Source: Clostridia bacterium
GTDB lineage: Bacteria; Bacillota_A; Clostridia; Lachnospirales; Cellulosilyticaceae
Reading direction: 5' to 3'
Assembly: GCA_029239935.1 (NCBI GenBank)
Contig: JARBTY010000065.1
Span: 1 to 13,455, forward strand
DNA length: 13,455 bases
The translations under genes were made by a program, and so were the position numbers. Under the pieces are notes generated by a model. That model ran no database searches. It was not told the DNA's origin and saw only the letters and a program-made list of their open reading frames with translations. Every line of letters starts with the position of its first letter. The stretch's first letter is position 1. This document shows, one piece after another, positions 7,104 to 13,455 of this stretch.

Positions 7104-7777
7104 ATGAGTATCAATATTTTGGTTGTAGACGATGAGCAGTCTATAGCAAACTTCGTTGAAGTTTACTTGAAAAAGGAAGGTTTTACACTATACAAATTTT
7201 ATAACGATCAAGATACGCTCCGTTGTGTTGAGTCGGAACAATTAGAGCTTGCGATACTTGATGTCATGCTGCCGGATATTGATGGATTTACTCTCTGCCA
7301 GAAAATTAGGGGAAATTATAATTTTCCTGTTATCATGCTGATTGCTAAAGAAGAAATTGATAAAATTATCGGATTGACATTAGGTGCGAACGACCATATT
7401 ACCAAGCCATTCCGTCCATTGGAACTTATTGCCTGTGTAAAGGTACAGCTTCGGAGATTTACCAAATATAATTCTTCAGATCCAAAACAGAAAGAACACT
7501 TGATTGCCTTTTCTGGCTTGGTATTGAATATGGATACCCATGAATGTACGCTGAATGAAAGAAAATTATCTCTCACTCCTAAAGGGTTTTCGATTCTTTG
7601 AGTCCTTTGCGTAAGTCGCGGACGGGTGGTAAGTTCGGAAGAATTGTTCCATGAGGTATGGGGAGATGAGTATTTCGCTAACAGCAATAATACTGTAATG
7701 GTGCATATCCGGCATATAAGAGAAAAAATGCACGACAGCATAGAGCGTCCCCAATATATCAAGGACAGTATGGGGGA
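7104..7777 (+). pseudogene. VanR-like response regulator, interrupted by an in-frame TGA and fused to vanS remnant
   Basis: The product closely follows VanR: receiver with Asp9-Asp10 and phospho-acceptor Asp53 (LAILDVMLPDIDG), the linker NMDTHECTLNERKLSLTP, and a winged helix with SSEELFHEVWGDEYF and NNTVMVHIRHIREKM. A TGA at 7599-7601 sits where relatives have a non-stop codon (SIL-x-VLC), and the frame continues without shift on both sides, so a single point mutation (for example TGG to TGA) split the gene. The receiver is also degenerate: Ile replaces the Thr/Ser switch residue (IMLIAKEE), the following loop is short, and GADDY has become GANDH. Near 7764 an apparent extra G throws the terminal T-V-W-G coding out of frame. 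AAAGGGA at about 7088-7094 is the ribosome binding site. Confidence 0.85.
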
Positions 7778-8101
7778 TGCAGACAAACTGGCCCGTGTAT
7801 TCAATAACATCCTGAAAAACGCGATAGTCTACAGTTATAAAAACAGCGTCATTGATATTCTCGCTCAGCAGCAAGAAAAAATAGTGTTATAACTTTTACT
7901 AATCAGGGAAATCCAATCCCGCAGGCAAAGCTTGAAATAGTTTTTGGAAATTTTTACCAATTTGATTCTGCACGTCCCACAAACACCGGCGGAGCAGGGT
8001 TAGGTTTGGCAATCGCACAAGAAATTGTCACAGTTCACGATGGGAAAATCTCTGTGGAAAGCAACACAGAAAATACTACATTTACAGTAAGGCTTCCGTA
8101 A
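7769..8101 (+). pseudogene. VanS-like histidine kinase C-terminal remnant
   Basis: After the vanR-like 3' end the frame jumps straight into a VanS-type ATPase domain: GDADKLARVFNNILKNA (N box), YSYKNSVIDI, then, in a different frame, ITFTNQGNPIPQAKLE, FYQFDSARPTNTGG, AGLGLAIAQEIV (G2 box) and FTVRLP with TAA at 8099-8101. Sensor, membrane and His-acceptor regions are gone. The kinase frame changes at the six-A run 7876-7881: reading AAT-AGT-GTT from 7880 restores family sequence, while the upstream frame stops at 7890-7892. The fusion point lies in TATGGGGG (7769-7776), which fits both the VanR V-W-G and VanS Y-G-D codons. Confidence 0.85.
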
Positions 8102-8236
8102 AATAGCGAAGAAAAGATTTATTCTGTTTCTGTGACTAAAATGATGCCAGCCATTGTTGCGATAGGGGATTACCATTCAGAACAGTATAATATTGCCGAT
8201 GCATTAGCTGTATACAACAGTATAAGAGAAAAATAA
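8102..8236 (+). other. Short unidentified open frame
   Basis: Directly after the vanS-like stop, an open frame of 44 codons ends at 8234-8236. Its two adjacent ATGs (8141, 8144) give about 31 residues starting MMPAIVAIGDYHSEQ and ending ALAVYNSIREK. The sequence looks protein-like, but I do not recognise it and see no ribosome binding site. It is most likely another gene remnant in this decayed stretch, or chance. Confidence 0.25.
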
Positions 8237-8286
8237 GGTCTACATAAGGATGTATTAAGATTTTAATAAGTTAATTCGTTGTGCTA

Positions 8287-8376
8287 ATTAAATTTAGAAA
8301 TTAAAAAAGGGGGATAACTGGCGGTAAGGCTGACACGAATACCTGCATAATCATCGGTTCCGTAAATATCGGTAGT
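8287..8376 (-). pseudogene. Possible AbiEii/AbiGii toxin (nucleotidyltransferase) remnant
   Basis: On the minus strand, between in-frame stops, the DNA reads TTDIYGTDDYAGIRVSLTAS followed by YPPFLISKFN. The core D-D-Y-A-G-I-R-V-S-L resembles the strand leading into the conserved K-I-D-I/V-TTGD motif of AbiEii family toxins, which I recall as (E/D)Y-x-G-x-R-V-S-x-x-A. The catalytic region itself is absent, and no antitoxin gene is visible. The match is short and made from memory. Confidence 0.3.
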
Positions 8377-8395
8377 TCAATTTATCATACTACCA

Positions 8396-8423
8396 GACAT
8401 CATAATTTTTGAAATATGATGTC
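8396..8423. repeat. 9-bp inverted repeat in intergenic DNA
   Basis: GACATCATA (8396-8404) and TATGATGTC (8415-8423) are perfect inverted copies around a 10-base AT-rich centre. There is no T-tract, so it is not an obvious terminator. It could be an operator for a divergent or lost gene, or a scrap of a mobile element end. Confidence 0.4.
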
Positions 8424-8533
8424 ACCATATGACTTTGAGGAAAAATCTATAATATAATTCATTCATAGAAAAAATTCGAGTTTAAATTGTCTTTTTTCTT
8501 AACAGAAGACCAATACATAAATACATGCTGTGT

Positions 8534-8567
8534 GCTCTTAGACATATTAAGTCTAAGAGCGTTTTTA
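8534..8567 (+). terminator. Orphan Rho-independent terminator
   Basis: GCTCTTAGAC (8534-8543) pairs perfectly with GTCTAAGAGC (8551-8560) around a 7-base loop, followed by GTTTTTAATTT. No intact + strand gene ends nearby. It probably served a gene now lost, and it insulates the TetR promoter 30 bases downstream. Confidence 0.8.
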
Positions 8568-8596
8568 ATTTGGAAATAAATGTTTTTAAAACTGTG

Positions 8597-8646
8597 TTGA
8601 CCACACTGGTCACTTGATATATAATGAGATATGACCGATGTGGTCA
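8597..8646 (+). promoter_or_regulatory. Promoter with two TetR-type operators
   Basis: TTGACC (8597-8602), 17 bp, then TATAAT (8620-8625) form a near-consensus sigma-A promoter with a start near 8632. Two 15-bp palindromes of the form TGACCNNNNNGGTCA flank it: operator 1 (8598-8612, centre CACT-rich) overlaps the -35, and operator 2 (8632-8646, centre GATGT) covers the predicted start. Their centres are 34 bp apart, a little over three helical turns, so dimers would bind on nearly the same face. This layout predicts tight autorepression of the tetR-ABC operon by the TetR protein encoded immediately downstream. Confidence 0.85.
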
Positions 8647-8675
8647 TTTGTTTGTTTTCATTTATAAGAAGTGAG

Positions 8676-9308
8676 GTGGTTAACATCTATTCGAAGTTTT
8701 ATAGTTTAGAACCAGAGAAACAAGAACGTATTATTAATGCAGCTACCAGAGAGTTTGCACGTAATGGTTATGAAAAGGCTTCTACAAACGAAATCATAAA
8801 AGAAGCTAATATATCCAAAGGGTCATTATTCAACTATTTTAAAAGTAAAAAAGAATTGTATTTATATTTATTTGAGTATATATCTAGGATTATAGATGAA
8901 ATCTACAATGAAATAGACCTAAGTGAAACAGACTTTTTTAAAAGAATTAAAACAGTAGGGCTTATTAAGTTTAGGATCATGAAAAAGTATCCGCAAGCAT
9001 TTAACTTCCTTAAGACTGTTGCTCATGAAGGAGCAGTCGAAGTAAAACCAGAGATTGATAAAATACGTCAATCGATTCTGAAAAATGGCTTTGATAGAAT
9101 TTATGAAAATATAGATTTAACAAAATTCCGAGAGGATATTGATATTCAAAGAACGATGAATATTATTAACTGGACAATGCTAAGTTTTTCAGAAGAGCAG
9201 ATAAGTCGTTTAAATTCTTTTGAAGATATCGGTATGGAACAGCTTAACGAATCGGACGCTTATTTTGACATTATGAAACGATGTTTTTATAAAGAGGGGG
9301 AAGAATAG
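8676..9308 (+). CDS. TetR/AcrR-family transcriptional regulator
   Basis: About 210 residues. The N-terminal domain has the classic EKQERIINAATREFARNGY, then the helix-turn-helix STNEIIKEANISKGSLFNYF (37-56) and KSKKELY. The C-terminal ligand domain (about 65-205) is all-helical with no signature I recognise. The in-frame ATG at 8631 cannot be the start: it lies at the predicted transcription start, inside operator 2. GTG 8676 is my choice. A strong GAGGTGG sits at 8673-8679, however, and would best serve ATC at 8685, so the start is uncertain. It is co-directional with the ABC genes, one base before the ATPase start. The likely role is a drug- or peptide-responsive repressor of that exporter. 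Confidence 0.88.
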   Translation: MVNIYSKFYSLEPEKQERIINAATREFARNGYEKASTNEIIKEANISKGSLFNYFKSKKELYLYLFEYISRIIDEIYNEIDLSETDFFKRIKTVGLIKFRIMKKYPQAFNFLKTVAHEGAVEVKPEIDKIRQSILKNGFDRIYENIDLTKFREDIDIQRTMNIINWTMLSFSEEQISRLNSFEDIGMEQLNESDAYFDIMKRCFYKEGEE

Positions 9309-9309
9309 T

Positions 9310-10008
9310 ATGTTTATTGAGATTTCAAACTTGAAGAAAAGCTATACATCTGGCGTGATTAGAACTGAAGTTTTAAAGGAAATCGGAATGAAGCTTGATA
9401 AGGGAGAAGTCGGTGTCATTCTGGGACCATCAGGATCAGGCAAATCAACATTGATGAATATCCTCGGCGGTATTGACCGTGGGGATAGCGGTAAGGTCAT
9501 GGTTGGCGAAATCGAGGTAAACAACTTAAGTGATAATAAGCTGACAGATTATAGACGGGAACATATCGGTTTCGTCTTTCAGTTCTATAACCTCGTACCT
9601 AACCTCACCGTTGGGGAAAATATAGAAGTCGTTTCCAACATCAGCAAATCACCCCTCAATACAGATGAAGTTTTAGCGGCGGTTGGGATGAAGGATAAAA
9701 AACACCGATTTCCAAGAGAACTGAGTGGTGGTGAGCAGCAGAGGGTATCCATTGCTAGAGCTATCGTAAAAAATCCAAAGCTTCTGCTTTGTGACGAGCC
9801 AACTGGCGCTCTTGATTATTTTACATCTCGCAGTATCTTACAACTTTTAGAAGAGGTGAACAAAAAATACGGTACAACGCTATTGATGATCACGCACAAT
9901 GCTGCGATTGCCGCAATGGCCAATAGGGTATTTAGGCTTAGAAATGGAGAAATTGTAGAAGAAGTGGTTAATCAGATGACTGTTCCAGCAGAAAGGATTG
10001 AATGGTAA
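9310..10008 (+). CDS. ABC transporter ATP-binding protein (MacB/LolD type)
   Basis: 232-residue ATPase with a complete set of motifs: Walker A LGPSGSGKST (38-47), Q-loop Gln91 in FVFQFYNL, signature LSGGEQQR (138-145), Walker B LLLCDEPTGALD (158-169) and switch His196. FQFYNLVPNLTVGENI is typical of the ATPases that partner FtsX/MacB-like permeases and act by mechanotransmission rather than channel transport. GAGGGGG at about 9294-9300 is the ribosome binding site. It follows the TetR gene by one base and overlaps the permease start. The substrate is probably a lipophilic drug, peptide or lipoprotein; the sequence does not tell which. Confidence 0.93.
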   Translation: MFIEISNLKKSYTSGVIRTEVLKEIGMKLDKGEVGVILGPSGSGKSTLMNILGGIDRGDSGKVMVGEIEVNNLSDNKLTDYRREHIGFVFQFYNLVPNLTVGENIEVVSNISKSPLNTDEVLAAVGMKDKKHRFPRELSGGEQQRVSIARAIVKNPKLLLCDEPTGALDYFTSRSILQLLEEVNKKYGTTLLMITHNAAIAAMANRVFRLRNGEIVEEVVNQMTVPAERIEW

Positions 10009-12251
10009 TGGTGATTGATAAGAGAATAAAGCGTGTTCTAGTAGAAAATAAAGCACAGTATATCGGTCTCATTTTACTAACTATTTTCAGCTGCTTTGCC
10101 TTTACGCTAATGAGTCAATTTGCCAGCAATTTTGAGCGGATGGCAAATGAATTTCAAGAGGACTATATTCAGGAAGATGCGGCCTTTACAACAGACAAAA
10201 GCATCGGTAATTTACAGGAACTTGAGCATTTAGCAGGTGCAATGATTGAAGAAGGAAAAACAATTGACTATGCAGTATCAAAAGAGGTGACTCTGCGTAT
10301 CTTTAGTCAAAATGACAGGGTTAACCTCACAGGAATTGTTGAAGGGAAAGCATTAGGTGAGAGAGGTGATATACTTCTTAGTCCAGTTTTCGCTGCTGCA
10401 AACAACTATAACATCGGCGATAAGCTGGAGATATTGGATAAGACCTTTACAGTTGTCGGGTTTATGGCACTGCCAAATTATATCTATCCCTTAAAATCAG
10501 AAGAAATGATGATGCCACTGCCTGGCTTTGGCACTGCAGTGATCAGCAAGGAGGATTTTGCTGCTTTTGAACAAGGAAATAGTTTTTACGCTGTAAAGTT
10601 CAACCAGCCTGCGGGGAATCCTAGAGATCAGTCAGCTAAGTTTAGAGAACTGCTGAAAAATCAAGGTATTGATATCGTAAAATGGACGGACATTGAAGAT
10701 AATAAGAGAGTTAATATTGTCGCTGCAGAAGTTGACATTCTTAATCTTGTGAGTCAAGGGATACCTAATGCAATTCTTCTGCTGGCAGTTATTCTAATCA
10801 GTAACGTTATTAGGAGGCTTATCAAGAGTGAATCAGTGATTATCGGGGCCTTATATGCCTTAGGGTATAGAAGAAAGGAACTCTATCGTCATTACTTGAC
10901 ATTTCCACTCTTAATAGCCATTATAGGAGGCGTTATCGGGACACTATTTGGTATATTCCCTGTGCGTGCAGCGGTATCGTTCATGTTTAGTGCCTTCATT
11001 ATACCTCTTACGGGCATCGAGATTAATCCAATCAGGATGATTATAGGTTTGCTGCTCCCTATTATCTTCCTCGGCTGCAGCGGCTACTTTGTCATACGCA
11101 AAGAGCTGAAGCATTCGCCAGTGGAACTGGCGAGAGGCAATAAAGAGAAGAGCAAGGTAAATTTTCTGGAGCGTATCATCAAGCTTGAAAAAATTAACTT
11201 TAATGTAAAGTTTAAAATCAGAGAACAATTAAGAAGTCTATCCCGACTTATTTTCCTGCTTTTTGGTGTTGCTGTAGCGGCAATGCTTTTACTTTGGGGT
11301 TTTACTCTTAAAAGTGGTTTCGATAACATGCTTACAGATAAAGGAGTGTATACTTTTGAGTATGAGTATAAGTTTGATGACCTACGTTATGAGCCGCTTC
11401 CAGCGGGAGCTGAACCCTTCGCGGCAGCATTATTTCTTCCAGAAGCTGACGCTAAAAATGATTTTTATGTTACTGGTATCATGCCAGACTCTGCAGAGGT
11501 TAACCTTGTAGATGAATCCGGCACTCGGCTAAGTACGAATCAGGTTATTATAACGAAGCCCATCGCTAACCAGCTGAAGTTAGTACTGGGTGATACCATA
11601 GATATTGTTAGAAAGCTGGATGGACGTACATTTTCAGTGAAGGTTGAAGCAATAGCAGATACTTATGCGGGCAAAATGATCTTTATGCCGCTGGCAGATT
11701 TTAATAAGAAATTTGAAAGACCGAAAGGAAGCTATAACGGAGCTTTTAGCAACGTGCTGCTTGATATTCTTGAAAACAAAGGCTACAGCGTAGTATCTTT
11801 GGAAGATAAGTTAACTGCAGTTAGAGAGGTTATTGAGCCTACACAGTCGATGATAGGAGGTCTGGCAATGGTGGCGTTTATCATCGGAATCATTGTCATT
11901 TATGTTGTAACCTCACTGATTGTTGAAGAGAATAAGAATATTATTTCACTCATGAAGGTTTTTGGCTACAAGAAGAAGGAAATCAATTCATTAATTTTAA
12001 ATAGTTCAGCAATAGTGGTTGTGATTGGATATATTATCGGCATTCCGCTAACTTTTATAGGAATAGGGGTGTTAGTTCAATCATTGGAAGATAGCGTTGG
12101 TATGACGCTGCCCCCCCTTAAGATTGATATGCCATATGTTCTGCTTGGGTTTATTGTCGTGATGCTGACATATGAGCTTTCAAAACTGCTATGCAAGAAA
12201 AAAGTCAATTCAGTAACCATGAGTGAAGCTTTAAAAGCAGGAATGGAATAA
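10002..12251 (+). CDS. FtsX-type ABC transporter permease (two FtsX domains)
   Basis: 749 residues. Membrane segments lie near residues 20-40, 252-270, 300-320, 345-365, 415-433, 618-640, 668-690 and 712-730: two four-helix FtsX units, each with a large extracytoplasmic domain (about 41-250 and 434-617). The cytoplasmic coupling motif appears in each half: ESVIIGALYALGYRRKEL (277-294) and NIISLMKVFGYKKKEI (646-661). ATG 10002 overlaps the ATPase gene by 7 bases and follows GAAAGG at 9991-9996; ATG 10008 or GTG 10011 are alternatives. Together with the ATPase it forms one exporter or membrane-stress pump under TetR control. Confidence 0.92.
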   Translation: MVMVIDKRIKRVLVENKAQYIGLILLTIFSCFAFTLMSQFASNFERMANEFQEDYIQEDAAFTTDKSIGNLQELEHLAGAMIEEGKTIDYAVSKEVTLRIFSQNDRVNLTGIVEGKALGERGDILLSPVFAAANNYNIGDKLEILDKTFTVVGFMALPNYIYPLKSEEMMMPLPGFGTAVISKEDFAAFEQGNSFYAVKFNQPAGNPRDQSAKFRELLKNQGIDIVKWTDIEDNKRVNIVAAEVDILNLVSQGIPNAILLLAVILISNVIRRLIKSESVIIGALYALGYRRKELYRHYLTFPLLIAIIGGVIGTLFGIFPVRAAVSFMFSAFIIPLTGIEINPIRMIIGLLLPIIFLGCSGYFVIRKELKHSPVELARGNKEKSKVNFLERIIKLEKINFNVKFKIREQLRSLSRLIFLLFGVAVAAMLLLWGFTLKSGFDNMLTDKGVYTFEYEYKFDDLRYEPLPAGAEPFAAALFLPEADAKNDFYVTGIMPDSAEVNLVDESGTRLSTNQVIITKPIANQLKLVLGDTIDIVRKLDGRTFSVKVEAIADTYAGKMIFMPLADFNKKFERPKGSYNGAFSNVLLDILENKGYSVVSLEDKLTAVREVIEPTQSMIGGLAMVAFIIGIIVIYVVTSLIVEENKNIISLMKVFGYKKKEINSLILNSSAIVVVIGYIIGIPLTFIGIGVLVQSLEDSVGMTLPPLKIDMPYVLLGFIVVMLTYELSKLLCKKKVNSVTMSEALKAGME

Positions 12252-12254
12252 AAA

Positions 12255-12292
12255 ATCAAAACAACTGTCTTTTTAAGGACAGTTGTTTTGAT
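12255..12292 (+). terminator. Terminator of the TetR-ABC operon
   Basis: A perfect 15-bp inverted repeat ATCAAAACAACTGTC (12255-12269) / GACAGTTGTTTTGAT (12278-12292) surrounds an 8-base T-rich loop, three bases after the permease stop. The U-run lies within the descending arm, and the ascending arm is A-rich, so it could work in both directions. The rest of the gap to the next gene, up to 12442, is very AT-rich, with no promoter I can defend. Confidence 0.85.
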
Positions 12293-12442
12293 GCGTGCAC
12301 CCTGTGGGCGAAATCTAATGTGTGAAAGACAAAAATATATAGGGACAAAAAGAGAAATATATATTAAAATATAAAGCGATAGATAATAATAAAAGATAAA
12401 TAATATATTTATATAAAAAACCATTAAAAAGGAGAATTAGAG

Positions 12443-13419
12443 ATGAAATATATTGGTGTAGACTTAGGTGGAACAAATATTGTAGTAGGGTTAGTGGATG
12501 AAGAAGGGCACATTATTAAATCACATAACAGGCCAACTTTAAAAGAGAGAAGTATTGAAGAAATATTTGATGATATTATAGAGATGAGTCAGCTGCTTAT
12601 TAAAGAGTTTGGACTAAACAGTGATAACCTTAAGGGAATTGGAATCGGTTCCCCTGGTATTGTAGACAGCAAAAATGGCATCATTATCTATGCCAACAAC
12701 TTAAAAATAAAGGATTTTGATGCTGTAAGCTATATAAGCAGCAGAGTAGGTTACAAGGTATGCGTTGCTAATGATGCAGACTGCGCAGCCCTTGGAGAAG
12801 TTGTGGCTGGGGCAGCAAAAGGATGCAGTGATGCTATCATTTTTACATTGGGGACAGGTGTAGGCGGCGGCATTATTATAAATGGTAAGATATTCAGCGG
12901 CTATTTCCCAGGAGGAGCAGAAATGGGACACCAAATTATTGTGAGGGACGGCAAGCTTTGCAGTTGTGGAAATAAGGGGTGTTTGGAGTCATATGCATCA
13001 GCTACAGGGCTTATCAATATGGCATCAGAAAAAGCAGTGGAGCATAAAGAATCAACCTTGTATCAGTTGGTACAAGGAGATATGAGTAAGATGAACGCGA
13101 AGATTCCTTTTGATGCAGTAAGATGAACGCGAAGATTCCTTTTGATGCTGCTCAGGCAGGGGACACAGCAGCAAAAGAAGTGATTGAGGACTATATTGCC
13201 TATTTAGCGATAGGCGTAGGCAATGCTATTAATGTGTTCAAACCACAGGCCATCCTAATAGGGGGCGGTGTATCTAAACAAGAAGATAATCTCATTATTC
13301 CGCTGACTGCAAAGGTAAAAGAAAATATTTTTGGTGGGGACTTTAAAACTCAAATTAAAACAGCAAAACTTGGAAATGATGCAGGACTTATAGGCGCAGC
13401 CATGTTGTGTGCAGATTAA
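12443..13419 (+). pseudogene. ROK-family glucokinase/sugar kinase split by a 32-bp tandem duplication
   Basis: The first frame (12443-13126, 227 residues) has the ATP-binding VDLGGTN (6-12), GIGSPGIVD (67-75), catalytic Asp111 in NDADCAALGE, TLGTGVGGGI (135-144) and the ROK zinc motif EMGHQ...CSCGNKGCLESYASA (His163, Cys173, Cys175, Cys180). It then runs out of frame and stops. The second frame (13123-13419, 98 residues) supplies the missing C-terminus, including FKPQAILIGGGVS and GNDAGLIGAAML. Removing one 32-bp copy restores 314 residues, the normal ROK length. AAAGGAG at 12428-12434 supports the start. The first stop and an in-frame ATG of the second part overlap as ATGA (13123-13126), so a split protein by reinitiation is conceivable. 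Glucose is the likeliest substrate; N-acetyl-hexosamines are possible. Confidence 0.9.
13085..13148 (+). repeat. Perfect 32-bp tandem duplication inside the ROK kinase gene
   Basis: Bases 13085-13116 and 13117-13148 are identical 32-base units starting AGTAAGATGAACG and ending TTTTGATGC, directly abutting. The flanking bases differ, so the duplication is exactly 32 bp. Because 32 is not a multiple of three, it shifts the frame of the kinase gene. Confidence 0.98.
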
Positions 13420-13455
13420 AACATTGTAAGCTTTTGGAAATCAGTTTATAATGTA

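Noticed and set aside
7316..7874. Long minus-strand open frames opposite the vanRS-like region
   Set aside because: They are antisense to recognisable VanR/VanS codons, lack ribosome binding sites and have composition typical of shadow frames; the same holds for the other minus-strand frames over the ktr, ABC and ROK genes.
6510..8101. A functional glycopeptide-resistance (van) cluster
   Set aside because: Only a VanZ-like gene is intact; the regulator and kinase are broken and no ligase, dehydrogenase, dipeptidase or racemase gene is present in the window.
8631..8675. ATG at 8631 as the TetR start codon
   Set aside because: It lies at the predicted transcription start within operator 2, and the extra N-terminal residues are not TetR-like.
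12301..12442. Promoter for the ROK kinase gene
   Set aside because: The DNA is so AT-rich that many -10-like hexamers occur and no -35 partner at proper spacing stands out.
13420..13455. Terminator or next gene after the ROK kinase
   Set aside because: Only 36 bases remain, with no hairpin or start signal visible.

Overview
The window looks like chromosomal DNA from a low-GC, fermentative, gut- or plant-biomass-associated Clostridia species (Lachnospirales/Cellulosilyticum-like is a guess). The grounds are AT-rich intergenic DNA, strong AAGGAGG-type ribosome binding sites, GTG starts, a mannan-disaccharide phosphorylase, VanZ- and VanR/VanS-type genes and a cysteine-rich ROK sugar kinase. 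All intact genes lie on the + strand.

Layout. (1) 1-1330: the 3' end of a cellobiose 2-epimerase-like gene, with a stop codon inside its conserved C-terminal motif, then a GH130 mannosylglucose phosphorylase and a strong hairpin terminator. Epimerase plus phosphorylase is the known route from mannobiose to mannosylglucose to mannose-1-phosphate and glucose. (2) 1357-6060: a five-gene potassium operon made of a small membrane-tethered protein that resembles a degenerate RCK_N domain, KtrB/TrkH channel, KtrA/TrkA gating subunit, a short KdpD-like histidine kinase and a KdpE-like response regulator. A direct repeat close to my recollection of the E. coli KdpE box lies upstream of the first gene. 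(3) 6061-8590: a gene graveyard. It holds a TetR N-terminal remnant, the C-terminus of a sugar-binding lipoprotein, an intact VanZ-like gene, a collapsed vanR-vanS pair (nonsense codon, internal deletion at short homology, homopolymer frameshift), an unidentified short frame, a minus-strand scrap that resembles an AbiEii toxin, and an orphan terminator. (4) 8597-12292: a self-contained TetR / ABC ATPase / FtsX-type permease operon with a textbook promoter, two matching 15-bp operators and its own terminator. (5) 12443-13419: a ROK-family glucokinase split by an exact 32-bp tandem duplication.

The most interesting points are the Ktr operon, where a Kdp-style two-component system appears to be wired to KtrAB together with an unusual tethered pseudo-RCK protein, and the reversible-looking 32-bp duplication that splits the ROK kinase at an ATGA stop/start overlap. 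The density of broken genes (at least five in 13 kb) indicates either local genome decay or sequencing errors; raw reads would distinguish these for the single-base lesions. I see no CRISPR array, tRNA, rRNA or complete insertion sequence.
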